From Paracoccus amoyensis (GTDB taxonomy: Bacteria; Pseudomonadota; Alphaproteobacteria; Rhodobacterales; Rhodobacteraceae): a stretch of DNA of 64,000 nucleotides. This document shows positions 36,686 through 45,728 of this stretch, piece after piece. The notes below the pieces were generated by a model that had not been told where the DNA came from, made no database searches, and saw only the letters and a program-made list of their open reading frames with translations. Position 1 is the first letter of the stretch. The number at the start of each line of letters is the position of its first letter. The stretch lies in the NCBI RefSeq assembly GCF_014490725.1, contig NZ_JACOQL010000005.1, forward strand, positions 1-64,000, in the 5' to 3' direction. The translations under genes were made by a program, and so were the position numbers.

Positions 36686-37098
36686 GTGTGCACCTTGCGC
36701 AAGGCGGCGGCCAGATCCTTTTGCAGTTCTGCAAAGTCACGGTTGATGGTTTCACTTGGTCGCCCGACCAGAACATAGTCCCAACCGGGCTTGGCGCCAG
36801 CCATCAATCCAAGCCGTGCGATTTCACGCAAACGCCGCTTGGCGCGGTTGCGCATCACCGCGTTTCCGATTTTCTTGGAGCAGGTAAAGCCCACACGGAC
36901 CGCCCCATCATCGCCACGATTGCGGGCTTGTAGCAGAAAGCCTGCAGTGCCCTGTCGTCTTGCCTTGGCTGCGGCCAGAAAATCGGCGCGTTTGGCCAGA
37001 ATGATGGGTTTGTTGGCCTGATCTGCAGACATGCGAAATGCCGCCTCGCCTTCATCCGATCGCTGAGGGTCAGCCGTGGGATGGGGCAGGGGCGGCAT
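36682..37098 (-). CDS. rnpA: Ribonuclease P protein component
   Basis: RnpA (138 residues) binds the RNase P RNA and helps mature tRNA 5' ends. The core starts ILAKRADFLAAAKARRQGTAGF and includes the RNR-type motif NAVMRNRAKRRLREIAR. The ATG at 37098 has AAGG nine bases upstream; a TTG two codons earlier and an ATG 22 codons later are alternatives, and the N-terminal ~30 residues are poorly conserved. It follows rpmH by 42 bases, the usual rpmH-rnpA unit. Confidence 0.93.
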   Translation of the reverse strand: MPPLPHPTADPQRSDEGEAAFRMSADQANKPIILAKRADFLAAAKARRQGTAGFLLQARNRGDDGAVRVGFTCSKKIGNAVMRNRAKRRLREIARLGLMAGAKPGWDYVLVGRPSETINRDFAELQKDLAAALRKVHT

Positions 37099-37140
37099 TT
37101 TCAAAGCCTTATCTGGTGGGGCAGACCCACCGGCAACGTA

Positions 37141-37275
37141 TCAAGCCGACAGGCTTTTACGGCCTTTGGCGCGACGGGCGTTCAGCACGCGACGACCACC
37201 TTTGGTCGCCATGCGAGCACGAAAGCCGTGACGGCGCGCACGAACAAGGTTCGATGGTTGGAAAGTGCGCTTCAT
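37141..37275 (-). CDS. rpmH: 50S ribosomal protein L34
   Basis: L34 is a 44-residue basic protein of the 50S subunit. The translation starts [19 protein letters not shown] and ends [19 protein letters not shown], an excellent family match. The gene is too short for ordinary ORF filters. It is the first gene of the rpmH-rnpA-yidD unit and has its own candidate promoter. Confidence 0.97.
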   Translation of the reverse strand: MKRTFQPSNLVRARRHGFRARMATKGGRRVLNARRAKGRKSLSA

Positions 37276-37376
37276 GGTTCAGATCTCCGGATCGTAGCTT
37301 GCGGGTGGCGTTTCAGCGACGGGAACGGCAAAACGCCGCACGCCCCGCACAGATGCGCCGGTTGTTCGAAGCCCGG

Positions 37377-37405
37377 TGGATAGTGCAGGCTGTCGGCTAC
37401 GTCAA
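37377..37405 (-). promoter_or_regulatory. Candidate rpmH promoter
   Basis: On the minus strand TTGACG (37405-37400) and TATCCA (37382-37377) are 17 bases apart. Transcription would start near 37370, giving a leader of about 95 bases before rpmH. Confidence 0.45.
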
Positions 37406-37531
37406 CACTCATAAAGATTTTCATGCGGCTATTGAACGGAACCAAGCAGTAATCACATTCGTTTGATGTGCAAAACGACTATCTTACAGTCGAAAAGGCG
37501 CAGGCGCGACAGAAAGACTGACCCTATACGT

Positions 37532-38953
37532 ATGCGACTGAACACGATCTCTGGCCGATTCGCTGCACTGACGATCATTTTCGTCGTGTTGGCCGAGATA
37601 TGCATTCTGCTTCCCTCACTGGCCAGCTTTCGACTGGATTATCTGGAATCGCGGCTGGAGCGTGCGCAGATCGCCAGCCTTGCATTGCTGGCGACGGACG
37701 AATCACTGGCAAGCGACTTGGAATCAGAGCTGTTGCAGAATGCTGGCGTCTTTAACGTGGTTCTGCGCCGCAATGACATCCGGCAGCTTGTCCTGTCCTC
37801 GCCCATTCCCGGTCCGGTTGCCGCGACCTATGATTTGCGGGAAGAAGGCGTCCTTCAGACCATGGACGACGCAGTGCGGGCGTTGCTGGATAACCGCAAT
37901 CAGGTGATCCGGGTCATCGGTTCGCCGGTGAATCAGGCCGGGCAGCTGATTGAAATTACGATGAATACCGCCCCGCTGCGCGACGGGATGATTGAATTCG
38001 GTATGCGGTTGTTGCTGTTATCGGCGGCCTTTTCGATCATGACGGCGCTGCTGTTGAATATCGCGGTGCAACGATTGGTCCTTGTGCCGATCCGTCGCGT
38101 GATCAGTCATATGGTCGCCTATGCGAATGAACCCGAGGATCCACGGCATATTATTACGCCCAATGCGCGGATCGACGAGGTGCGAGAAGCGGAAACGGCG
38201 CTGGAATCGATGCAGAAAACCGTGACATCCTCGTTGAAACAGAAAGAACGGATGGCGCTTTTGGGGCAGGCGGTCGCCAAGATCAGTCACGATCTGCGCA
38301 ATATTCTGACGACGGCGCAGATCTTCGCAGATCGTCTGGAGGACAGTGCCGATCCGAAAGTGCGCCGCGCGGCACCCAAGCTGGTCAATTCGATCAGCCG
38401 GGCGGTGACATTGTGTGAAACGACGCTGGCCTTCGGTAAGGCCGAAGAGCCGCCGCCCACCATGTCACGGTTCAACCTTGCCGAGCTTGGCAGCGATGTG
38501 GTCGAAGCTGAAACGCTGGCTGGCGAGGCGATCGGCAAGGTCGATTTCCTGACCGACATTCCGCCAAGCATGATGATTCGCGCCGACCGCGATCAGCTTT
38601 ACCGGGTGCTGACGAATTTGATCCGCAATGCGCGGCAGGCAATTGAAGGCACGGGCGACACCGGAACCGTCGAAATCGGTGCGGGTGAAAGCGACAGCGA
38701 ATGGTGGATTCGCGTCGGTGACACTGGGCCGGGTCTGCCGGAAAAGGCCAAAGAGCATCTGTTCAAGCCGTTTTCGGGCAGCGCGCGCAAAGGGGGGACC
38801 GGGCTTGGCCTGACCATCGCCGCTGATTTGGTCCGCGGGCATGGCGGGCTGGTCGAACTGATCCGCAGCGATGCTGACGGCAGCGAGTTTATGATCCATA
38901 TTCCGCGCGATGTCAGCACGGTGGCACAGCGCCAGACGACCGCCGCGCGATAA
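37532..38953 (+). CDS. Membrane sensor histidine kinase
   Basis: A 473-residue kinase with two membrane helices (about 12-32 and 160-185) around a periplasmic sensor of about 125 residues, then a HAMP-like linker, a HisKA dimerisation domain with the phosphoacceptor His253 in ISHDLRNILTT, and a HATPase domain with N-box LIRNARQAI, G1 DTGPGLP and G2 GGTGLGLTIA. The signal is unknown. No response regulator gene is adjacent, so it is an orphan in this window. The ATG at 37532 is chosen because the 23 codons upstream are basic and unlike a kinase start. Divergent from rpmH. Confidence 0.92.
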   Translation: MRLNTISGRFAALTIIFVVLAEICILLPSLASFRLDYLESRLERAQIASLALLATDESLASDLESELLQNAGVFNVVLRRNDIRQLVLSSPIPGPVAATYDLREEGVLQTMDDAVRALLDNRNQVIRVIGSPVNQAGQLIEITMNTAPLRDGMIEFGMRLLLLSAAFSIMTALLLNIAVQRLVLVPIRRVISHMVAYANEPEDPRHIITPNARIDEVREAETALESMQKTVTSSLKQKERMALLGQAVAKISHDLRNILTTAQIFADRLEDSADPKVRRAAPKLVNSISRAVTLCETTLAFGKAEEPPPTMSRFNLAELGSDVVEAETLAGEAIGKVDFLTDIPPSMMIRADRDQLYRVLTNLIRNARQAIEGTGDTGTVEIGAGESDSEWWIRVGDTGPGLPEKAKEHLFKPFSGSARKGGTGLGLTIAADLVRGHGGLVELIRSDADGSEFMIHIPRDVSTVAQRQTTAAR

Positions 38954-39034
38954 GTTTTCGTTCCACCTTCGACGATTTTTTCGATTTGCCTCTTGCAACC
39001 CCTGGAACAGGTCGGTAGATCACCGCCCTACAGC

Positions 39035-39111
39035 GGACCCGTAGCTCAGCTGGATAGAGCACTAGACTACGAATCTAGGGGTCGGGCGTTCGAATCGCTC
39101 CGGGTCCGCCA
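39035..39111 (+). tRNA. tRNA-Arg (anticodon ACG)
   Basis: A full cloverleaf is present. The acceptor stem is GGACCCG (39035-39041) with CGGGTCC, discriminator G and an encoded CCA at the end. The anticodon arm is CTAGA-CTACGAA-TCTAG, giving anticodon ACG (read as ICG), so it serves CGU/CGC/CGA. The T-arm GGGCG-TTCGAAT-CGCTC has one G-T pair. No integrase lies beside it. Confidence 0.97.
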
Positions 39112-39393
39112 TTTTTCCTAATTGTCGTCTGTCAGATATTTCTGGCCTTCCGTCAGATTCCTGACCCGATCGGTGTTTCAGCCGGGGTCACGTCATTGAC
39201 GCCTTGAACCCATTACCGGACGGATAGCGCGTTTGCTGGAATTCGCCCATAGCAGCAGCTATCCTCAGTGCCAGTAGGCCCGGCAAGTGTTCAGAGCATA
39301 CTACCGCAACGGCATGTTCGCGAATACGTTATGGCTATGCACCTGATTTTCCCCATCAAACCTGACGTGGCCGCGCAAGCGGAAGGAGTTTCT

Positions 39394-39789
39394 ATGTCCC
39401 GTGCCCAATGTGCCTGCGGCGCTATTAAGTTAAACTTCAGCGAGCCTCCGCAACTGACGGCCCTGTGCCACTGCTTTGCTTGTCAAAGAAGGACCGGTTC
39501 ACCGTTTAGCGCCAATGCCTTCTACGACAATGCCGCAGTTAGCATTGAAGGTGAAACGAAGGTGTTCGTCCGTACGGCGGATGGTGGCCGCAAGGTTAGC
39601 ATGCATTTTTGCCCCACCTGCGGATCGACCGTTTTCTGGAAAGCGGAAGCCTCGCCGAATTGGCTTGGAGTTGGAGTGGGATCATTTGCGGATCCGACCT
39701 TCCCAGCTCCCACCATTTCAGTATTTGAGAGATCGAAGCATGATTGGGTCAGGCTTGAAGAGGGAATAGGCCACGACAGCCTGCCGTGA
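39394..39789 (+). CDS. GFA/CENP-V-domain protein (zinc-binding, glutathione-dependent formaldehyde-activating-like)
   Basis: A 131-residue single-domain protein. The zinc ligands are CACGAIKL, LCHCFACQRRTGSPF and HFCPTCGSTVFW, the complete cysteine set of the GFA family. The family is named after an enzyme that joins formaldehyde and glutathione, but most members have no tested function. The ATG at 39394 follows GGAAGGAG; 42 upstream codons in frame are not conserved-looking. It stands alone between tRNA-Arg and the helicase. Confidence 0.9.
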   Translation: MSRAQCACGAIKLNFSEPPQLTALCHCFACQRRTGSPFSANAFYDNAAVSIEGETKVFVRTADGGRKVSMHFCPTCGSTVFWKAEASPNWLGVGVGSFADPTFPAPTISVFERSKHDWVRLEEGIGHDSLP

Positions 39790-40108
39790 ACGTCCGCTCC
39801 GTCCCGCAAAGCAGACGCCGTGCTCCGGCACAGTGGGTCAGCTTTGCTTGACGGTTGGGGGGAGTGCCTGACGGCGCTGCCCGGCGGGCACGGCAATGCC
39901 TCGCACCGTGTGTCACGTATCTCTGACAGCTGACACATCGAATAAAATTCGCCCTCGGGCGATGTGTTTTCTTTGACTTTCATGGCTGGGCCCTATAGGT
40001 CGCGGCCTTTGGCGCTTGTATATTCCGTATGTGGGTAGGTGGAGACCCGCTGTCAGGAATGATGGTGCCGCTCATCCGGTGTTTGGCACCCCTTATTCTG
40101 GCGAAGAC
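39790..40108 (+). other. Gene-free interval before the DEAD-box helicase
   Basis: Nothing codes here convincingly. A short perfect dyad, TCGCCC-TC-GGGCGA (about 39951-39964), is followed 5 bases later by TTTTCTTT and may be a weak terminator. TTGACT (39973-39978) with TATAGG (39994-39999) is spaced too tightly (15 bases) for confidence, and TATATT at 40019-40024 has no partner. A leader of about 100 bases before the helicase is likely. Confidence 0.4.
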
Positions 40109-42133
40109 ATGAATCATGAAAAAATTGCCGCGCCTTTGGCTGCGGCGCTGGCGGACAAAGGCTATGAAAGCCTGACCGCCGTGCAGGAAGCCGTTCTGGC
40201 CGACGACCTCGCCGGTCGTGACCTGCTGGTTTCCGCGCAAACCGGCTCGGGCAAGACCGTGGCCTTTGGTCTGGCGATTGCGCCCGATCTGCTGGGCGAG
40301 GGTGACGTCCTTTCTCTGGCACAGGAACCCGTCGGGCTGGCCATTGCGCCAACGCGCGAGCTGGCCCTGCAAGTGGCCCGAGAGCTTGAGTGGCTTTACG
40401 GCAAGGCGGGTGCGCAGGTCGTGACCTGTGTTGGCGGGATGGATTTCCGCGCCGAAAAACGCGCATTGGACCGCGGGGCGCATATCGTCGTGGGCACGCC
40501 CGGACGTCTGCGCGACCATATCGAACGCGGTTCGCTGGATCTGTCATGGCTGAAGGTCGCCGTGCTGGATGAAGCCGATGAAATGCTGGATCTGGGTTTC
40601 CGCGAAGATCTGGAATTCATCCTGGAATCCGCGCCGAAAGACCGTCGGACCCTGATGTTTTCAGCCACGGTTCCGCCGGCGATTGAATCGCTGGCCAAGG
40701 ATTTTCAGCGCGATGCCCAGCGGATCGTCGCACAGGGCGAATCGAAGCAGCATGGTGATATCGAATATCGCGCCATGACGGTTGCCGCGCGTGATCGCGA
40801 ACCGGCGATCTTCAATATCCTGCGTTTCTATGAAGCCCGCACCGCAATCATCTTCTGCAAGACGCGTGCCAATGTGACCCATCTGCTGGCGCGCATGTCG
40901 AACCGTGGGTTCCGCGCCGTCGCCCTGTCGGGAGAGCTGAGCCAGCAAGAGCGCAGCCACGCGCTGCAATCGTTGCGTGACGGTCGGTCGCAGATTTGCG
41001 TCGCGACGGACGTCGCCGCACGCGGGATCGATCTGCCGGGTCTGGATCTGGTGATCCATGCCGATCTGCCGACGAACTCTGAAACGCTGTTGCATCGTTC
41101 GGGCCGGACCGGTCGTGCCGGATCCAAGGGCGTTTCGGCGATGATCGTCATGCCGTCCGAACGGAAAAAAGCCCATTCGCTGTTGTACCGCGCCAAGCTG
41201 GAGGCAGAATGGGGTCCGCCCCCGTCGGCCGATGAAGTGCGCGAGCGCGACAACCAGCGGATGATGGAAAACCCGGTTTTCGAGGCTGATGTCACCGATG
41301 ACGCGGAACTGGCGGCTGATCTGCTGCAGCGTTTTGGCCCCGAACGTCTGGCAGGAGCGTTGATCCAGCTTTGGCGCGAAGGGCGTCCTGCCCCGGAAGA
41401 ACTGACCGTTCTGCAAGACCGCACCACCCCGTCAGAACCACGCCAACGCCCTGAATTTGGGGCCTCGGTCTGGTTCCAGCTGTCGGTCGGTTACAGTGGC
41501 CGGGCCGAGCCGCGCTGGCTGTTGCCCAAAATCTGTGATGCAGGCGGCATCAACCGCGATGCGATTGGCGCCATTCGGGTCAAGACTGACGAAAGCTATG
41601 TCCAGATCGACGCGAAAGTCGCGGATCGCTTTGGTGCCATGACCGAGCTTGAGCCGGGCTTGGAAATGACGCGCCTTGCCGGTGTGCCCGATCTGGATGC
41701 CCCGGCACGCGGTCGGCCCGCTGGAAAACCCGAGCGTGCCGGCCATCGTGGCAAAGGCGATCGCCCTGCGGCACCACGCCGCGAACGGGCCGAGCGTTCT
41801 GACAAAGCCGATGACAGGTCCGCAAAATCGTGGGACAAGCCCGCAAAAAGCTGGGATAAACCCGCCAAGTCGGGCAAGCCTGTAAAGACCGCGCAGCTTG
41901 TCGAAATCTCCCATTCGGAATCCTCGTTCGATCCCGACGGTCAAAAGCCACGCAAAAAGCCACGCTGGTCGACCGAAGACAAGGCCGCCAAGCGCAAGCC
42001 GCGCGGCCCGGCCGCTTCTGCCGATGATAAGCCGTTCCGGAAGTCCGTCGACAAAAGTGGCAAACCCAGATTTGGCGCCGGCAAGCCCTCTGGCGGCCCG
42101 AAAGCGGGCAAGCTGCCACGCAAGGGTAAGTGA
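40109..42133 (+). CDS. DEAD-box ATP-dependent RNA helicase with a DbpA-type RNA-binding domain
   Basis: A 674-residue helicase. Motifs in order: Q-motif region near GYESLTAVQEAVL, I AQTGSGKTVAF, Ia PTRELALQ, Ib GTPGRLRDHI, II VLDEADEMLDLG, III SATVP, V ATDVAARGIDLPG, VI HRSGRTGRAG. Residues about 450-530 (GASVWFQLSVGYSGRAEPRW) form a DbpA/CsdA-like RNA-binding domain. The last 130 residues are a basic, disordered tail with repeats such as KSWDKPAKSWDKPAKSG. This suggests a role in ribosome assembly or cold-shock RNA remodelling (DeaD-like). The start at the ATG 40109 fits the conserved beginning; the site upstream is weak. Confidence 0.93.
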   Translation: MNHEKIAAPLAAALADKGYESLTAVQEAVLADDLAGRDLLVSAQTGSGKTVAFGLAIAPDLLGEGDVLSLAQEPVGLAIAPTRELALQVARELEWLYGKAGAQVVTCVGGMDFRAEKRALDRGAHIVVGTPGRLRDHIERGSLDLSWLKVAVLDEADEMLDLGFREDLEFILESAPKDRRTLMFSATVPPAIESLAKDFQRDAQRIVAQGESKQHGDIEYRAMTVAARDREPAIFNILRFYEARTAIIFCKTRANVTHLLARMSNRGFRAVALSGELSQQERSHALQSLRDGRSQICVATDVAARGIDLPGLDLVIHADLPTNSETLLHRSGRTGRAGSKGVSAMIVMPSERKKAHSLLYRAKLEAEWGPPPSADEVRERDNQRMMENPVFEADVTDDAELAADLLQRFGPERLAGALIQLWREGRPAPEELTVLQDRTTPSEPRQRPEFGASVWFQLSVGYSGRAEPRWLLPKICDAGGINRDAIGAIRVKTDESYVQIDAKVADRFGAMTELEPGLEMTRLAGVPDLDAPARGRPAGKPERAGHRGKGDRPAAPRRERAERSDKADDRSAKSWDKPAKSWDKPAKSGKPVKTAQLVEISHSESSFDPDGQKPRKKPRWSTEDKAAKRKPRGPAASADDKPFRKSVDKSGKPRFGAGKPSGGPKAGKLPRKGK

Positions 42134-42168
42134 CGACATGGCCGCCTGAGGGGCGGCCAAGTCGTTTC
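42133..42168. terminator. Bidirectional terminator between the helicase and the FAD oxidoreductase
   Basis: TGGCCGCC (42139-42146) pairs with GGCGGCCA (42152-42159) around a 5-base loop; after one A-A mismatch five more pairs follow (ACGAC/GTCGT). It fills the space between two convergent genes and begins at the last base of the helicase stop codon. Confidence 0.65.
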
Positions 42169-43411
42169 AGATGACCGCCTTTTCCACAAAGGGGCGGTTT
42201 TCGACGATTCTCTGAACGCCGACTTCGGTGAAATCCAGCGTCCTGTAGCCGCCATAGATGATCAGTTCGGAAACGGCCCGTCCCGTTGCCGGTCCTTGCT
42301 GAAGACCGTGGCCGGAAAAGCCGTTCGCAAAGATGAAGTTCGGCAGATCGGGGTGGGCGCCGACGATCAGATTGTGATCCAGCGTGTTATAGGCGTAATG
42401 ACCGGCCCAGAAATTGATCGGGCGGATCGCCTCGAACGCGGGGGACCGTTCGGCCAGGGCGGGCCAGATGATCTCCTCGAACTCGGCATAGCGCGGCTCG
42501 AAATCGTCCCAATCGACGGCCGGATCATCGGCGGGCGGGCAGCCAGCCAGAAAGCAGGTGCCTTCGGGGCGGCAATAAACGCCGGTTGGGTCGATCATCA
42601 GAGGCAGGCGACCCTGATTGATGGTGGCGCTGCCCTCGGGGCTTTGCGCACAGGAAAAGACGAAGACGCTGCGTTTGCGGGGTTCAACCGGGATATGCAG
42701 CCCGGCCATTCCTGCCGTCAGCGATGCGCGTGCCCCGGATGCATTGACCACATGGCCGGTCGCGATCTGCTGCCCGGATTTCAGCGTCACGCCCGTGACA
42801 CGGCTGCCGTTGCGCTGAATCGCCACAACCTCATCGGTGATGTAATGGGCACCTTGGGCACGGGCCTTGTTGCGAAATCCGTTCATCAGCCCGGAATTGT
42901 TGAACCAGCCCTCGCAGGAACGCCCATAAGAGGCCAGCACCAGATCATCGGCCCGTAAATGCGGAAAGGCACGGATCAGATCATCGGGCGACAGCAGTTC
43001 CACATCGGCCCCGCAATCGCGCTGCACCTCATGGTTTTCGCGCAGCGTTTGTTCCTGCTCGGCCGTGCGGGCCAGAAATAGATAGCCGCCTGGATGGAAA
43101 TTCAGATCGGGCCTGTCATCGCCCACCTGCATCAGATCCGCGAAATTGCGGATCACCTCTGACCCGTATTGGCTGATCTTCACGTTGATCGCATTGGAAA
43201 ATTGCGTGCGGATGCCCGATGCGGACAATGATGTCGAGGCGTGGGTAAAGGTCGGATCACGTTCGACAATCAGCACCTTGCCGGTAAAATCCGGGTTGGC
43301 CGTCAGGTAATAGGCCACAGCCGCGCCGATAACGGCGCCACCGACAATCACGACATCATAGCTGTTGTCGATGTCGCGGCCGTCCTGTCTGGGATTGGAT
43401 AACCGCTGCAT
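42167..43411 (-). CDS. FAD-dependent oxidoreductase (DAO/sarcosine-dehydrogenase-like)
   Basis: A 414-residue flavoprotein of the DAO fold. The FAD-binding Rossmann motif is VVIVGGAVIGAAVAYYL (about residues 20-36), followed by an acidic end of strand 2 (LIVERDPTF). The C-terminal NFIFANGFSGHGLQQGPATG is typical of amine and amino-acid oxidases such as DadA, sarcosine or dimethylglycine dehydrogenase-like and FOXRED1-like proteins. The substrate is not clear. It starts 3 bases after the stop of the ThDP enzyme, so the two form one unit. Confidence 0.88.
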   Translation of the reverse strand: MQRLSNPRQDGRDIDNSYDVVIVGGAVIGAAVAYYLTANPDFTGKVLIVERDPTFTHASTSLSASGIRTQFSNAINVKISQYGSEVIRNFADLMQVGDDRPDLNFHPGGYLFLARTAEQEQTLRENHEVQRDCGADVELLSPDDLIRAFPHLRADDLVLASYGRSCEGWFNNSGLMNGFRNKARAQGAHYITDEVVAIQRNGSRVTGVTLKSGQQIATGHVVNASGARASLTAGMAGLHIPVEPRKRSVFVFSCAQSPEGSATINQGRLPLMIDPTGVYCRPEGTCFLAGCPPADDPAVDWDDFEPRYAEFEEIIWPALAERSPAFEAIRPINFWAGHYAYNTLDHNLIVGAHPDLPNFIFANGFSGHGLQQGPATGRAVSELIIYGGYRTLDFTEVGVQRIVENRPFVEKAVI

Positions 43412-43414
43412 CTG

Positions 43415-45079
43415 TCAGCCTCGTTTTGACAGCGCGGCATCGCGCATCTGGCTAAGCGTCTGTCGCGGTGTCAGCGCCTCGGGCGAGATGGTCAGGTCCA
43501 GCAGCGCCCCGGTGCCAGAGGCCATGGCGCGTTCAAAGGCGGCTTCGAAATCTTCTGTCCGGTCAACCCGTTCGGCGTGAAAGCCGTAGGCACGGGCAAG
43601 GGCGCAGAAATCCGGGTTGATCATCGTCGTGCCCGAGACGCGGGCAGGATAGTTGCGTTCCTGATGTGCGCGGATCGTTCCGTAGATGCCGTTATTCAGA
43701 ACCAGAACGATGGGCTGTGCGCCATGCTGCATCGCGGTGGCAAGTTCAGTGCAGTTCATCTGGAAATCGCCATCGCCCGCAAAGCAGATGACGACCCGGT
43801 TGGGGTTTTCGACCTTGGCCGCGATGGCAGCGGGCAGGCCATAGCCCATCGCGCCCGATTGCGGTGCCAAAAGCCGCGCCGCCGGTCCGAATTTGAAGAA
43901 CTTGTTCGGCCAGACGGTGAAATTGCCCGCCCCATTGGTCAGCACGACATCGTCGGGCAGCCGGTCGCGCAGGTAATCCATCACCCTGACCATATCGACC
44001 GGCGAGGGCTGTTCGGGCGCAGTAAACGATTGCTCATAGGCCTCGCGGCCCGTTTTGCGCCATGCGGCCCAATCGCCTTTCACCGGGCGCAGGGCAGCGG
44101 CAAATTCGTTCGGGCCGGATTGGATGCCCAGATCGGGTTGGTAAATCTTTCCGATTTCCAGATCAGAGCCATGCACATGGATCAGCTTTTGCTTGGGCAC
44201 CGGCACCGACAGCAGGGTATAGGCGTCAGTCGTCATTTCGCCAAAGCGGATGTTGATGGCAAGGATCAGGTCGGCATCTGTCACCAGTTTGCGGACATGG
44301 GGCGGCATGCCGACGCCCGCCTCGCCGCAAAACACGGACGAGTCATTGTCGAATTGGTCCTGAAAGCGGAAGACGGCGACTGTCGGGATATCAGACGCTT
44401 CGGCAAATGCCTGTAATGCGGCGCGACCGGCGTCGGACCAGTTGCAGCCGCCCAACAGGATCAGGGGGCGTTTGGCCCTGGCCACCATGTCCAGCGCCTT
44501 GGCCATGGCGGTTGGTGATGGTGCGGGTTCGGCATATTCGGCGGGACCTGTCAGGGGTGCAACCTCGGTCAGGTCGGTCAGCATGTCTTCGGGCAGGGCG
44601 ACGACAACCGGACCGGGGCGGCCCGTGGTTGCGGTTTTCCACGCGCGCGCGGTGATTTCGGGAATGCGGTCGATATCGTCGATCTCGACCGCCCATTTCG
44701 CCATGGTGCCGAACACCGCGCGATAGTCGATTTCCTGAAACGCCTCGCGGCCCTTCATGTCGGTGCCGACCTGACCGACAAAGATCAGCATCGGCGCGCT
44801 GTCCTGAAACGCGGTGTGAATCCCGATCGAGGCGTTGGTGACGCCCGGCCCGCGCGTCACCAGACAGATGCCCGGCGATCCGGTCAGCTTGCCCCATGCG
44901 GCGGCCATGAATGCCGCACCGCCTTCGTTGCGGCACAGGATGAAATCCAGCTTTCCTTCCGTATCGTGCAGCGCGTCCAGCACGGCCAGATAGCTTTCAC
45001 CGGGGATGCCGAAGCTTTTCGTCGCCCCCAATGCGATCAGACTTTCCACCAAAAGCTGTCCGCCATTCCGCTGTGTCAT
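43415..45079 (-). CDS. Thiamine-diphosphate-dependent enzyme, acetolactate-synthase-like
   Basis: A 554-residue ThDP enzyme of the acetolactate synthase/pyruvate oxidase/benzoylformate decarboxylase superfamily. The cofactor-activating Glu is in FGIPGESYLAVLDAL, and the ThDP/Mg motif is AGDGDFQMN...LVLNN. Residue choices around the active site do not let me name the substrate; it is not the ilvB of branched-chain synthesis, since no ilvN follows. The ATG at 45079 has GGGAGGCAG upstream. Same unit as the FAD oxidoreductase, suggesting a joint catabolic path. Confidence 0.88.
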   Translation of the reverse strand: MTQRNGGQLLVESLIALGATKSFGIPGESYLAVLDALHDTEGKLDFILCRNEGGAAFMAAAWGKLTGSPGICLVTRGPGVTNASIGIHTAFQDSAPMLIFVGQVGTDMKGREAFQEIDYRAVFGTMAKWAVEIDDIDRIPEITARAWKTATTGRPGPVVVALPEDMLTDLTEVAPLTGPAEYAEPAPSPTAMAKALDMVARAKRPLILLGGCNWSDAGRAALQAFAEASDIPTVAVFRFQDQFDNDSSVFCGEAGVGMPPHVRKLVTDADLILAINIRFGEMTTDAYTLLSVPVPKQKLIHVHGSDLEIGKIYQPDLGIQSGPNEFAAALRPVKGDWAAWRKTGREAYEQSFTAPEQPSPVDMVRVMDYLRDRLPDDVVLTNGAGNFTVWPNKFFKFGPAARLLAPQSGAMGYGLPAAIAAKVENPNRVVICFAGDGDFQMNCTELATAMQHGAQPIVLVLNNGIYGTIRAHQERNYPARVSGTTMINPDFCALARAYGFHAERVDRTEDFEAAFERAMASGTGALLDLTISPEALTPRQTLSQMRDAALSKRG

Positions 45080-45151
45080 GCTGCCTCCCAACTGCGTTGA
45101 CCTGCGGGCATGCTGACCGCAGCGCGGCGGGAAAGGCAATCCCGGTTCGGA

Positions 45152-45616
45152 TCACGAGGGGCTGAAATCCTGTTCGATCACCGCCTCCATCGCAACAAAG
45201 CTGGAGGTGGAGCCGATATGGGGCAGGGCGGAAATTTTTTCGGCCATGATGCGGCGAAATTCGCTCATATCGCGGGAACGGATCTTGACCAGATAGTCGA
45301 AACCGCCCGCGATCATGTAACACTCTTCGACCTCGGGGATCTTGCGGATTTCGGCATTGAATTTTTCCAATGCCTTCTGTCGCGTGTCGTCCAGCCGGAT
45401 CTGCATATAGGTGATATGGGTCAGGCCCAGCTTCAGCGGTGACAGGTTGGCACGGTAGCCTGTGATCAGGCCCATATCCTCCATCTGCTTGATTCGCAGC
45501 GCGACGGGGGTTTTGGACAGGCCCACCTTGCGGGCAAGCTCGCTGACCGGAATACGGGCATTCGCGACCAATTCGTTCAGGATTTTGCGGTTTATGGTAT
45601 CCAGATCAGTATTCAC
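45152..45616 (-). CDS. putR: Lrp/AsnC-family regulator, probable PutR
   Basis: A 154-residue regulator with an N-terminal helix-turn-helix (LDTINRKILNELVANARIPV, then VSELARKVGLSKTPVALRIK) and a C-terminal RAM ligand-binding domain (HITYMQIRLDD, VEECYMIAGGFDYLVKI). It is divergent from putA, the arrangement in which PutR activates putA in response to proline in Agrobacterium and Rhodobacter. The role is inferred from that context. A GTG start at 45616 is chosen; a TTG six codons upstream is less likely. Confidence 0.85.
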   Translation of the reverse strand: MNTDLDTINRKILNELVANARIPVSELARKVGLSKTPVALRIKQMEDMGLITGYRANLSPLKLGLTHITYMQIRLDDTRQKALEKFNAEIRKIPEVEECYMIAGGFDYLVKIRSRDMSEFRRIMAEKISALPHIGSTSSFVAMEAVIEQDFSPS

Positions 45617-45698
45617 GGCTGAAAATCCAATCAATATTGTCCTGATCGTCTATCAAAATGCCACTCTTTAGGCGCATGGTCTAGGTTGAATGCGATAG

Positions 45699-45704
45699 TA
45701 TACG
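45699..45704 (+). promoter_or_regulatory. Candidate -10 of putA, without a -35 box
   Basis: TATACG lies 24 bases before the putA ATG, overlapping TAGTAT (45696-45701). At the -35 distance there is nothing like TTGACA, as expected of a promoter that needs an activator. The whole putR-putA gap is 112 bases and should hold the PutR site, which I could not pin down. Confidence 0.3.
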
Positions 45705-45728
45705 GCTATTCTTTTACTGGAGTCCGCC

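Noticed and set aside
39035-39793. tRNA-Arg as the attachment site of a genomic island
   Set aside because: No integrase, no repeat of the tRNA 3' end downstream in the window, and the following genes are ordinary single genes.
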